Below are positions 33,812 through 45,207 of a DNA stretch of 64,000 nt, one piece after another. Each line of letters begins with the position of its first letter. The stretch's first letter is position 1. The stretch is from Portulaca oleracea (lineage: Eukaryota > Streptophyta > Magnoliopsida > Caryophyllales > Portulacaceae): contig CM055868.1 in NCBI GenBank assembly GCA_029582165.1, positions 17,910,391-17,974,390 on the forward strand, written 5' to 3'. A model generated the notes under the pieces. That model ran no database searches. It was not told the origin of the DNA and was given only the letters and a program-made list of their open reading frames with translations. A program made the position numbers and the translations under genes.

Positions 33812-34194
33812 ATGATAAACATCTTGACACAAAATGACTCTTAACCATCTTGCATTTCTTCTAAATCATTAATAAAGTGAAATGTAAGTGTATTTAAATC
33901 ATTCTAAAGGTATGTTTCATTATTTTTAGGGTTACTACAACTTATAAACAATTTAAAAATAATTATTTATTTATATTTATTTCATAAATATAAAACTATG
34001 TATAAAATGTAGATTTTCTACTATGATTAATAAAATTAAGCTATTTTTTTTCCATCTAGCTAATAAGTATTATATTATTATAATTGATAAATATATATAA
34101 TTATTAAAGAAAATATTAATAAAAATTACAAAAATGTGAAATATGAATAATTCAAGATGGTTAAGAACCATCTTGAGTCAAGATGGTTATCATG
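33812..34194. mobile_element. MITE with palindromic inverted repeats, copy 2
   Basis: Starts ATGATAAACATCTTGACAC and ends CAAGATGGTTATCAT. Right terminal repeat contains CAAGATGGTTAAGAACCATCTTG-like nested palindromes. Interior matches 18790-19175 nearly throughout. Confidence 0.7.
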
Positions 34195-34509
34195 GTCCAT
34201 GAAACAATAATCACATGGCCAACATCGTTTAAGTTTTAAAAGATTCATATAAAATGTTTCTACGATTGCTCAATAAGTAGTTTTTTTTTTTTTTTTTAAA
34301 ACCTGCTCAATAAGTAGTTGAGAATGACAATATAATTAGGATTAAGAAAACTAAATAGTGATTGATTATACAGTAAGAAAATTCATATATTTAAAAATAT
34401 ACTTGAGATCTTTACAAACAAAGATTACTCTATGAAACTTTCGAAGAAAATGTATTACCATTAATGAGCCGATGACTAAATACAATAATAATATGTCAAA
34501 CTAGCGTTG
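34195..34509. other. non-coding stretch
   Basis: AT-rich with a poly(T) run at about 34280; no gene seen. Confidence 0.45.
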
Positions 34510-35192
34510 TATTTATTGGATAGAAATAATATGAACTTTAATTTGTGCGTATTGGCCAATGATAATATCAACAATTTTGTTGAACATTAGTAGTACCAAC
34601 TATGAACATATTTTCCAACAATAGTACATCACCTAGTTGGTAAGTGTGTGACTTAGTAGAAAGATGATGTATAAGCTGACCGGTTAGCATTATGACGTCG
34701 GAAATCGATTTCGGTTTAGTCCGAGTAAATAGGTTAAAAGTTTGGATTATTTTCAGCCAAAAAGTGAGTTTGGATTCAGCCAATGACCTCCGACTTCGGA
34801 TTATTTTGAGCCAAAAACCCATTTTCTAAGCTATAGGCTAGAGCAAGTTGAAAGAACATTAACAGTCACATTTTTATACCAAGTGACATTAACCAACTTA
34901 GCTAAACAATAATGTAAAAAATAAAACTTTAATTGTTTTTTATCTAAATTGGTTAACACTGCTTAGTTGACAAAAAAAGTGACAATTAACCTTTTCTCCA
35001 CTTGCTCTGGCTTCCAACTAAGACAATTAAGCGACACGTCGTCCTTTCATCAAGTCAAACACATACCATCTCAGTTTCGTACTATTGCTGGAAAATAGGT
35101 ATATAGTTGGTACTGCTAATGTCCAATAAAATTGTTGGTATTATTATTGTCCGATACCCCCAAAGTTTGCATTATCATTGTCCAATAATCCT
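34510..35192. mobile_element. long-inverted-repeat element, about 680 bp
   Basis: Left half (TTATTGGATAG ... ACATTAGTAGTACCAACTAT ... TTTTCCAACAATAGTAC) and right half (GTACTATTGCTGGAAAAT ... ATAGTTGGTACTGCTAATGT ... ATTGTCCAATAATCC) are inverted copies over about 110 bp. Interior non-coding. Structure like the Mutator-like small elements at 15243 and 17483; duplication not read. Confidence 0.6.
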
Positions 35193-36006
35193 AAAAAAAA
35201 ATTGTACAATACTTGTACTATCATTATTTTTTGTTTTTCTTTGTAAAAATTGTCTTCAAAATGAATTTAGATAATATAGTACCGAAGGATACTCAAATCT
35301 ATATTTACTTTTCAATATTGTCTTAATTGCATATAATAAATAATAACAATCATTTTTTATTAGTCAATTCGAATAAATACAAGCAACTCTATAATTTCTT
35401 TCAAATCTTTCTCAATAATATGCAAAAAAATTTAATCTTAAACATAGTAAATGATTAAGATAATAGAAACTATGTATATACATTATAAACATAATGTTAT
35501 TGAAAACTTATTTTCATTAAATATAAAGTTTTTATAAAAATAATTAAAATAAAAAGGGTTGAGAAACTATAAACCATTACTATTTAGTAATAAATAACTA
35601 ACCATAAATTTAAAAAGTAACAATTAATTTTAATATTTAAGCATACATCAACGATCACAATATCAATCAAAACAAATTTGAATTACCTTTTTAAATAAAA
35701 AAGGATTAATTTACATTATTTTATCGTAATGTTAATAATTTTTTTCTTCTTCTTACAATTATTAGAGAAAATATAGAATAATTTTATAGGGTCTTTATGG
35801 GAGTTTTACACCTTAATATCTCTTAGATTTTACTTTAATCTATTTGTTTGTATTATGATTGATATATAATAATAGTAAATTTTGTTGAGGAAAGACTAAC
35901 TACTCAATAATTTTCATAAAAAGTTGATAAATATTATTTTAATTGTGTATTAATCATATACTCTTATGTAGAGTAAATTACATTTACCCTACCTGAGATT
36001 TGCTGT
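35193..36006. other. AT-rich non-coding DNA
   Basis: Over 800 bases with no gene, no inverted repeat and no LTR edge that I can support. Confidence 0.5.
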
Positions 36007-36863
36007 TGTTGGGAATGTCCCGACAATGTTCGATATACACGGAGATTAAACCAAAGTAATATAGTAATTATATGTCTTGCTAGAGACCTCTATAATTAGT
36101 AATTAAATATGTTTAATTACAACTATATTATTTGGTCCTACTGGGTCACACAAGTCAGTGCCCTAGAACAATGTATGTAACCTAAATGATATTGTATCAA
36201 GTTTGGAAAAGTTGGAAACTGATTTCTGTGAGAAATTAGCCCAACACGGACCGAATAGGGCTCAACACGGACCGTGTTGACCCAACACGGTCCTTGTTGA
36301 GACACCACGGTCCGTGGTGTCCATGGGCCGAATAATTGGATTCTCTGGAGTCCAACACGGACCGTGTTGTTTCAACACGGACCGTGTTGGGCCCAGAAAA
36401 CGCGCCGTCGTTTTAATTCGGCCCTTTAGGGTTTTGAACCCTTTCCCTAGGTTTTCTAAACACTATATAAAGGGGTCTCTGGGAGAGATTATTCGACACC
36501 AACTGCTTAAGACTTTTAGAGAGATACCAGGGTGATTTCCTGAGTTCCTCTCTCTTTTAGTTTGCAGTTCTAGTTTCAGGAAACATTCTTTGTTCCCGGA
36601 AGCAATCTTACATACATCTTAGATTGAGATTCGTCTCGATCGGGTCGATCTAGCAATCGGGTTCCCGGAGTGCTTCGTGGACTTTTCAGTAGAGGATTTC
36701 AGCATTGGAATCTGGAAGGTCAACCTCTTCTTCAGCAGGAATTAGCGATCAGGTATAATTACTAAAGCCTCTGCAGTTGTGTTGATTAATTGTTTATAAC
36801 TGTTATAATATTCCGCCAATTAATCTGTATCTGTTTAGGAAATAGATAACCTAAAACCTAACA
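36007..36863 (+). repeat. copia-type 5' LTR
   Basis: Begins TGTTGGGAATGTCC, ends CCTAACA, and is followed one base later by a perfect initiator-tRNA primer site (TGGTATCAGAGCC at 36865-36877). A TATA box TATATAAAGG starts at 36464. Upstream of it, 36242-36389 carries six copies or variants of the 17-bp dyad CAACACGGACCGTGTTG. No second copy of this LTR lies in the window, so the element is cut off or its 3' LTR is beyond 64000. Confidence 0.8.
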
Positions 36864-36864
36864 G

Positions 36865-36877
36865 TGGTATCAGAGCC
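36865..36877 (+). other. primer-binding site of copia-type element
   Basis: TGGTATCAGAGCC, complementary to the 3' end of initiator methionine tRNA. It confirms plus orientation and the LTR edge at 36863. Confidence 0.85.
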
Positions 36878-37390
36878 ACCAATTGCATGCTAAAGTATTG
36901 TACTTGTATTCATAATTAATGTAACGCCCCGGAAATTCAATTATAAAAAGTCAAAGTCAAACTAACGTTAACAGACGAAACTTAGCGGAAGACTTCAAAT
37001 TTAGTTTGGGCGTCACTGCCGTATCCCCGAAGGAATACAAGGTGAGAAAGGAAAACACAACTGTCTGCTAACGGTAACTACTATCAACTCAAAACAAAAC
37101 TTTAAGATTTCATAACGAAAACAATATAAAAAGATTCAAGGACTTCTAGACTCGTCGTCCTCACTTCTAATTCCGTCCCAAGATTTAGATCTTCACCAAA
37201 ACAAAACATTTCAAAAATGAGAGGAAATCTCAATAATGTCTACCCCTAACGCTTAAAAAGTTTAAGTTCATTTCAATTCATTTTGGGAGAGGATCGAATC
37301 AAACGCTTTACAAACCTTTAATCCCATCGCTTCCTCAACCCATCCAATCCATATTTTAATTTGCGCTGGATACCAAATCCCTTAAAGTAA

Positions 37391-37535
37391 CATCGCCTAC
37401 CAAAGGCATCAAGAACGTCGCCTACCAAAGGCATAAATAATATCGCCCACCAAAGGCATCAAAACATCGCCTACCAAAGGCATCAAGAACATCGCCCACC
37501 AAAGGCATAAATAATATCGCCTACCAAAGGCATCA
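37391..37535. repeat. LTR minisatellite, copy in 3' LTR
   Basis: Six units of 23-26 bp containing CGCC(T/C)ACCAAAGGCAT, arranged as a three-unit higher-order repeat present twice. The other LTR has the same array at 51727-51871. Confidence 0.85.
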
Positions 37536-38705
37536 AAATTATATCCTATATCAGGGAAGGAAGCCCTGATCTCCTGGTCCATAACCCTGCAGGTTGTTAC
37601 ACCTGCACAACAGGTTATCCCCCGAAACCCGCTTAACGTTTCCACTTGAATTATTTACACAATATTCAAACTCAACTCACGACTCTCAAGTCAAACCATC
37701 CCAAGTTATCAAAACCATAAACAAAACTTCGAATAAAAGACCATCCAATTTTCTCAACTCAAATAAACCAAGATCACAATCGAAACAAAAAGATTATCAA
37801 AATAGATGGTCGTATTTCCATAAAAGTTCCCTTTCGGGATGCAATTCTCAAAATAGATTATAACAAATCAAAACACATTTAAAGAGCATCCCAATGGGGA
37901 TTAGAGCATAGACAATTACCTGAATAACGTCACAGTACAGCAATAAGGAGAACACACTTGAGCTCACTATCGTCACGCACTAACTCGGGCCTAGAATAAG
38001 AATAATTATCTAATCAAAACGCGTTCTAACGAAGTTAGTATTAACTATCAACTATCTAACCCATCCTCTGGGAACACTTAGGTTCCTATCATTTATGATT
38101 TACACTTAGCACACTCAAGGAATTATATAACAAATTCACACATAAAATTTACTCAACAATTTTCATAAATAAAAGCAAGCAGAGGACAGATTGTAACGTT
38201 CACATAAAACGGGTCACAACTTGACTTCCCGACATCCTATGGGTCTGGTTCTGGACTTTTCGGAAACCTCGAAATGTCTACTAAAACTTTTATGTTGATG
38301 ACCAAGCCCATATCAGTCTCGAATGACTCTAAAAATACCCATATTCCCAATTGGTCCAGTTCTGACAGGTTCTGGTAAAACGGTTATAACTCGGGCTATA
38401 CAAATCAAACGTTCGATCCGTAAAATTCCTATGGTTCCTAACATCTAAGGGAACCTCCAGTTAAAAGGGTTCGGTCAAAAACAACTATACTAATCGTGGT
38501 AATTCAAACTTTAGACTCTAACAAAACTGTCTGGTTTCTGCTTTTTATTTAATCAACACTTTCGCTTCTAACTTCCACCATTCGATCCTGGGGTCCTAAT
38601 TTGGGCTTAAAACAGTAATTAGGGTCCGAGGTGATTAGTCTAATTCAACTAAGGTCCAACATCAAAAATAAAATCGAACCATAAAACATGAATTCACTTT
38701 AATAC

Positions 38706-39967
38706 TGAACCGTATCGGGATCAGTGTTGGGTTCGGTGCCAAGCTTTCATAGCCGGGATTGCGGTTAAAGATAAGATCGATGAAATCCCGACCCATCATC
38801 ACCAGACTAAAACTGCTCACCCACTCGTTTTCAAGAATCGATACACCTTTACAAAAGGCGGGGTGGTGAGCATCACACTATCGTGGCCTCGGCGAGCCAT
38901 CCTTGTTGGAGTAAGGAGAGGCTCGGGACTTGTCAACAACCTTGGAGGCCTCGGGACCGGATTGGGTCATCTCGGGAATGAAGGGCGTGTTGGTATCAAG
39001 TCTCGGAAGTAACCAAGTTAATAACTTGCAAGGGGGAAGACGATCAGAGGTTGGAAATGCGCGCGCCTTCACGTTTCGGGTCATAACTCCTTCAATACAA
39101 CTCCGATGAGGCTCAAATTTTGGGAGCTTATAGTACACACTGAGAGCTTTCCAACGATATCTTACGGGCCTAAAACGGAGTTCGGATGAAGAAGTTATGC
39201 GCATTTGAAGTCGGCAGGGAAAACTGCCCAGAAGCGTGGCTCGCCCGAGCCAACCTGTGGCTCGCCCGAGCCACCATTCTGCCCTGTTTGTCACGGGCGC
39301 CCAAGGTGGACAGAAGACCTGCTCGCCCGAGCAAGCTGCTGGCTCGCCCGAGCCAACATTCTGTCGCGCCCGCGACCCATCTTGGCCAGCGACAGGCCAA
39401 GGCAGTCAGAGAGCCAGCTCGCCCGAGCCGCCCATCTGCTCGCCCGAGCCGCTCTTCTGGTCGGACGCGTATTTTCGTCATTTTTGCCCTGTTTTAGCCT
39501 AATTCCTAGTTTATTATAAATAGCTTGTTATCTCATTTTTTCCAAGCAGCTTTTTGATGATTATGAACATGCTTATGCATTGGTTAGGGTTTCCCTAAGT
39601 TTTCTCTCAAAATCTAGATTACTTTATCCATTGATTAATGGTGGTGTTTCTAGTCATTCCTTTATTGATCATTTGGTGGATTCTTCCTTTATGATGGTCA
39701 TGGTGGGGTGTTAGGCTTTGGTGGTGGAATCTCCTTTATCCAAGGTCATATCCAATCCCTTTGGTGTTCAAGGTTATTGATATTGGTTGATTTTGGTTAT
39801 TATTCTTGTTATTATTCAAGTTCAAGGCTATTGTTGAGAAGTTCAAGCATGGGTGATTGAGATGTTCATCTTTCTCCCCTTATTCTATTGCTTATGGATT
39901 TCTCTCATCTCTTCTACAACAACAACTCAAGCTAAGTCTTCAATCTCTCCCATCGCGCCACGCTCCA
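38706..39967 (+). repeat. 5' LTR of gag-protease element
   Basis: 1262 bp. A TATA box (TATAAATAG) is near 39515. Upstream, 39238-39450 holds six GCTCGCCCGAGC dyads and one GTCGCGCCCGCGAC dyad (39363-39376). Confidence 0.88.
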
Positions 39968-40317
39968 TTTTGGTATCGTGAGCCAGGTTTTCATCTAGCT
40001 TGAGTTTTATCATTGTTCTTGTTAGTGTGTTCTCTAGTGTTGATTTTTTGTGGATTGTATGCAAGTATTGGTGATCCCCATTCCCTTTGCAATCCAAGAG
40101 TATTGGAATACTTTGTATTGTGTTTGTATTTGGTGTTTTTGGTGCATATTGGAGCTTTGAGGAAGAGTTGGAAAATTTGTGCACACAAGGTGTTCGATAA
40201 AATGCCCAAGTGAGAAAAACACAAAGAACCCTTATCCAAACACAAGCCAACTACAAGAAAACCCCCAAACTTCACAAAATATCCCAAACACAATCCGTCC
40301 CATACCTTTCCCTCGAT

Positions 40318-42510
40318 ATGGATGGTCACGATAATTCCGATCGAGATGAATCAAGCTAACGGGGTAGCCCTCAACTTCAGGTTCTCGAGAATCGACTTGC
40401 CACCCATGACGAACAATTCTCCTCCATCAATCGAACCCTTAATGCCATCGTGGCACGGTTGGATAACCTCGCCCTAGAGCGTCCGGTTCCGCCTCGAGTT
40501 GAACGTCCGAGACGTGCACAAAGCCCTATCCGTCCTCCTCCAAACTTTGAGTCGAGTGACGATGCTAGAGGCTCTCCACGACACCGAATTCGTCGGAATG
40601 TGCAAGATCCACCCCCTCGTGTCGACTTCCAGGACATTAAAATTGACATCCCCGAATTCAACGGCTCCACCGACCCGGATGACTACCTCGAATGGATCCA
40701 ACTGATAGATAGGATCTTCGAGACCAAGGAGTATGATGATGAGAAGGCTTATAAGATCGCGAGCTTGAAACTCACCAGGGCCGCTTCGCTTTGGTTTGAG
40801 AATATGAAGTTGCAACGGACTCGTGAGGGAAAAGCAAGGATTTCCACTTGGACCCGGCTTAAGCAAGTGATGAATCGCCGCTTTTTGCCAAACACTTACC
40901 GTCATGACGTTCTGAAGAAAGCCTATGCCCTTACCCAAGGCAAACGAACCGTCGGAGAATACATTTCGGAATTCGAGCAACTTCTTATCAAGAGTGGCCT
41001 CCAGGAGCCTGAGGATCAAACCATGATGCGATTTTTGAATGGCTTGAACTCCACAATCGCAAAAAGGGTTGAGGTCCAACCATACTATTCCATGGATGAA
41101 TTGTGTAGTTTGGCTCTCCGAGTTGAGCGAAGAAGAATGGAAGGATCCAACACCAAATCCTTGTCTAGACCCGTCTACTCACCATCTAGCCGACCTCCTC
41201 CGGAGTTAAGCACTCCAACGTCTAGCGAGACACCGAGGTCCACACCAACACCAAGAATTGACAAAGGAAAGGGGCTTGCTACGGAGACTCCAACGGCACC
41301 TCCTCGACGAGCGGAAGGCCGGAAATGCTTTAAGTGCCATGGTTATGGCCATTTTCAAGCCGATTGTCCAAACCGTCGGGCTTTGACACTCCAAGAGGTC
41401 CATGACATCGATGATGAGCTTCGAAAGGCTCAAGAGGAACCCGAAGTGTTGGTTGAAGATGCGATTACTAGCGATGATGAGGATGCCGCTCACATACCCC
41501 CCGTGCGTGGGAATGCACTTGTTGTGAGGAGAGCTTTGCATATCCATGAGACTCCTCTCGATAAGGCCCAACGGGAAATGTTGTTCCAAACGCGGTGCTT
41601 CGTAGGTGGAAAAGTGTGCACTCTTGTCATCGATGGAGGAAGTTGCACGAATGTCGCATCTACCACTATGGTCGAGAAGCTTGGCTTACCTCTATTACCG
41701 CACCCTAGGCCCTATTCACTCCATTGGCTCAACGATCACAACGGCATCAAGGTAACTAAGCAAGTCTTAGTAAATTTTTCTTTTGGATCTAACTATGATG
41801 ATTCCCTTGTTTGCGATGTTGCCCCTATGAGCACTTGTCACATTTTATTGGGACGACCATGGCAATATGACAAGAAAACGGTGCACAATGGGTTGAACAA
41901 CACTTATACATTCACCCATAAAGACAAGAAAGTCAAGTTACTTCCCATTTCTCCGCGAGAAACCGAAACTTCAAAAGTCGGGATGGGTAGTGAGTTGAGG
42001 AACCTTCTCATGATGAGCAAAACACGGGATGAGCGTACTCTTGGCAAGGACGAGCTCCCTCTTGCTTTGTCTTTGCCTTGTAGTGAGCCTAGTGAGATTG
42101 AGAGTTCCCAAGCACCACACAAAATTTCCCTACCGCCCCTTAACCCTTCACCTCCACAAGACAAGCCTCCTTCTACTTTCTTGCATATGGATGATGGGTA
42201 CATTGTTGGATTTGAAGATTGTGGGTTGTCAAGCATGTTTGTTCGAAGCGTTCGGGAAGTTCGGAGCTTCACGGGGACGATTGATGAAGAGTGCTTCAGT
42301 TTTAACCCCCAAGAGTTGAGGGCAACTCTTTTTCAAGAGGGGGAGTATGAACCGTATCGGGATCAGTGTTGGGTTCGATGCCAAGCTTTCATAGCGGGAT
42401 TGCGGTTAAAGATAAGATCGATGAAATCCCGACCCATCATCACCAGACTAAAACCGCTCACCCACTCGTTTTCAGGAATCGATACACCTTTACAAAAGGC
42501 GGGGTGGTGA
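40318..42510 (+). CDS. gag-protease polyprotein of non-autonomous gypsy element
   Basis: The frame opens at ATG 40318 (MDGHDNSDRDESS), meets an in-frame TAA at 40357-40359, then stays open to 42510. The long open part therefore gives about 700 residues but lacks its natural start unless the stop is bypassed. In order: a short coiled-coil-like N-terminus, gag core (IDIPEFNGSTDPDDYLEWI; YKIASLKLTRAASLWFENM; KKAYALTQGKRTVGEYISEF), CCHC knuckle CFKCHGYGHFQADC, then a retropepsin-like segment with VIDGGSCTNVAS (catalytic Asp as D-G-G-S) and ILLGRPW. The frame runs through the polypurine tract and about 160 bases into the 3' LTR, adding an LTR-encoded tail. Gag packages element RNA; without pol it must rely on a helper. 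Confidence 0.85.
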
Positions 42511-43582
42511 GCATCACACTATCGTGGCCTCGGCGAGCCATCCTTGTTGGAGTAAGGAGAGGCTCGAGACTTGTCAACGACCTCGGAGGCCTCGGGACCG
42601 GATTGGGTCATCTCGGGAATGAAGGGCGTGTTGGTATCAAGTCTCGGAAGTAACCAAGTTAATAACTTGCAAGGGGGAAGACGATCAGAGGTTGGAAATG
42701 CGCGCGCCTTCACGTTTCGGGTCATAACTCCTTCAATACAACTCCGATGAGGCTCAAATTTTGGGAGCTTATAGTACACACTGAGAGATTTCCAACGATA
42801 TCTTACGGGCCTAAAATGGAGTTCGGATGAAGAAGTTATGCGCATTTGAAGTCGGCAGGAAAATCGCCAAGCGTGGCTCGCCGAGCCAACTGTGCTCGCC
42901 CGAGCCACCATTCTCGCCTGCTTGTCACGGGCGCCAAGGTGGGCGAAGACACGCCGCCGAGCAAGCCTTGCTCGCCCGAGCCAACATTCTGTCGCGCCGC
43001 GACCCATCTTGGCCGACAGACAAGCGAGAGAGCCACCGCCCGAGCCGCCCATCTGCCGCTCGAGCCGCTCTGCTCTGACGCGCGTATTTTCGTCATTTTT
43101 GCCCTGTTTTAGCCTAATTCCTAGTTTATTATAAATAGCTTGTTATCTCATTTTTTCCAAGCAGCTTTTTGATGATTATGAACATGCTTATGCATTGGTT
43201 AGGGTTTCCCTAAGTTTTCTCTCAAAATCTAGATTACTTTATCCATTGATTAATGGTGGTGTTTCTAGTCATTCCTTTATTGATCATTTGGTGGATTCTT
43301 CCTTTATGATGGTCATGGTGGGGTGTTAGGCTTTGGTGGTGGAATCTCCTTTATCCAAGGTCATATCCAATCCCTTTGGTGTTCAAGGTTATTGATATTG
43401 GTTGATTTTGGTTATTATTCTTGTTATTATTCAAGTTGAAGGCTATTGTTGAGAAGTTCAAGCATGGGTGATTGAGATGTTCATCTTTCTCCCCTTATTC
43501 TATTGCTTATGGATTTCTCTCATCTCTTCTACAACAACAACTCAAGCTAAGTCTTCAATCTCTCCCATCGCGCCACGCTCCA
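42348..43582 (+). repeat. 3' LTR of gag-protease element
   Basis: 1235 bp, nearly identical to 38706-39967 except in the GC-rich dyad section (about 42855-43085), where many single-base deletions cluster. Confidence 0.9.
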
Positions 43583-45207
43583 AATACCCTTTCTAATCCT
43601 AAGACATGCAAGAGATAATATTATTACCAACCTAACATGAATTATTTATTTCAAGGTTCGAAAGATTTTAACATGGATAATTATAACATGTGGAATACTA
43701 TAAAGAACATGTAACGCTTAACTAATCAACCAAGAATCCTAACAACTAATTTCTTTATACAAGATTAATCAAAAATCAAGTATTAATAAACAAGAATCGA
43801 ACTTTAATAGTTTAACTAACCTAACCTATTTAGTCAAGATTAAACATGAGTTAAACATGAATGAACCCTAAGAAAAAAAATAAAAGAACATATAATATTT
43901 AACTTAATGAAACAAGAAACCTAATTAATTTTCAAGAATCAAGATTTAGCAAGAAACGAATTACTAACAAAGATTGAATCTAATTTAAACAACCTAATTT
44001 GTAAATCAAGAATTTAACCTAGTTATTAAACTTCCAATTTCGTGCATATAATAATAATATGGTGGTCTACATGATTCATAAAGAATATAAAAAATTATAA
44101 AGAACCACCTTTAAACCTAATAACCAACTATTACAACCTAATCTAATTACAATTTACAACATAAAATTACATATAACAAATAAACAATTTACACATAACA
44201 ATTAACAATTTACACATAATTACAACCAAGAACAAGATTACATATAATTTTCCTAATTACAAAACTAATAATACAATTCAATAATTATAAAAACAATTAA
44301 ATTTTTGAAATAAAAACAGAAAAGAAAAAGGAAAAAGAAAAGGAAAAAGTATATCACAAATAATAGAAACAGTTAGGGTTTTAGGGTTAGGGTTTACGTA
44401 GGGTTAGGGCACGGCTGTTCAGGCGACGGTGCGGACGGTGGTCGGGGGTGTTGGCGTCGGGGTCGAGGTCGGCGGTCAGGGCGTCGTCGGAAGTCGTCGG
44501 GGATCGTCGGGAGGCGTCGGTCGACAAAGAAGAACGGCAACGGCAGTGGCGGCTTTCGATTCTGGGCGGCGGTTTCCGATGGCTCCGGCGACGTTGGGTG
44601 GCAGCGCGAGGGTCGCCGGCGAGGGTGGCGAGGGTGGCGACGGTGGTGACGACGGTGGCGGTGTGGCGCTGGTTGTTGTCCGAGCGAAGCAGGCGGGGAA
44701 AGAAAGAAGAAAGAGAAGGAAAGAACGAGGAGGGTGGAAAAGGTGGTGGCGATCGCGGTGGCGCTGGTGGTCAGTCGGCACTGGTGGGTGGACGGCAGAG
44801 AGAAGGGAGGGAGAGAGGGGTGTAGGGTTAGGGTTTGAGAGGTATTAGGGTTTGAGTGAGAGAGGGATGGGTTTTTATACTACCAACCCCTTTAGGGCCC
44901 AAACTAATTTAATTCCAATCCTAACCCAACCCACTTAATAAAAACTGATTTTAGAATTTTAGGAAAAAATTAAAACATTATTTAAAACATATAGTAATCA
45001 CATATTATCACATAATAATATTTATAATAACACGATGATATTAACTCACTAAAAAAATACTAATCTACCCTTGTTAGCCCCTCAACGGTCCTACGAGCTC
45101 AAGCGTTAGCAAAATAAAACACTGACGAATAATAATAAATAACGAAGTCAAACCTAATTTACTAACGACGTCACGGTCAACATCTTTGGATTTTTTGGGG
45201 TTTTACA

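Larger units (their letters stand above)
38706..43582 (+). mobile_element. gag-protease-only LTR retrotransposon, 4.9 kb
   Basis: LTRs 38706-39967 and 42348-43582 (TGAACC to GCTCCA); perfect 5-bp duplication AATAC (38701-38705, 43583-43587). The undisturbed site is visible in the other chromovirus LTR at 53036-53040. A primer site (TGGTATCGTGAGCC) starts at 39971 and a polypurine tract AAGAGGGGGAG precedes the 3' LTR. The only coding region is gag plus a protease-like domain; reverse transcriptase, RNase H and integrase are missing. This fits the TR-GAG type of non-autonomous gypsy element. Confidence 0.9.
36920..45207 (-). repeat. chromovirus 3' LTR (split by nested element)
   Basis: Without the nested element this LTR is about 3.4 kb and matches the 5' LTR at 51244-54698. 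A six-unit minisatellite (37391-37535) has the word ATCGCCTACCAAAGGCAT. Telomere-like TTAGGGTTTTAGGG repeats lie at 44371-44406, next to a GC-rich tract (44400-44840). The minus-strand TATA box (GTATAAAAACCC) is near 44880. Confidence 0.88.

Noticed and set aside
36865..36877. tRNA gene suggested by a tRNA-like sequence (also 51228-51240 and 56294-56306)
   Set aside because: Only the 12-13 bases complementary to a tRNA 3' end are present, beside LTR edges; these are primer-binding sites.
37391..37535. CRISPR-like appearance of regularly spaced CGCCTACCAAAGGCAT repeats
   Set aside because: Plant nuclear DNA, spacers of only 5-10 bases that also repeat, located inside an LTR; it is a minisatellite.
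39170..39519. Overlapping frames of about 100 codons on both strands (and 42827-43134)
   Set aside because: They come from the repeated GCTCGCCCGAGC dyads of the LTR; periodic repeats keep several frames open.
44371..44406. Possible interstitial telomere from TTAGGGTTTTAGGG repeats
   Set aside because: Only a few units, and the same repeats occur at the same place in the other LTR (53831-53866), so they belong to the LTR.
44429..44848. Frames of 80-140 codons in the GC-rich tract, and the matching ones at 53862-54340 and 57549-57859
   Set aside because: Low-complexity Arg/Gly/Pro/Ser frames on several strands of LTR DNA, not conserved between the two LTR copies because of indels; products of base composition.
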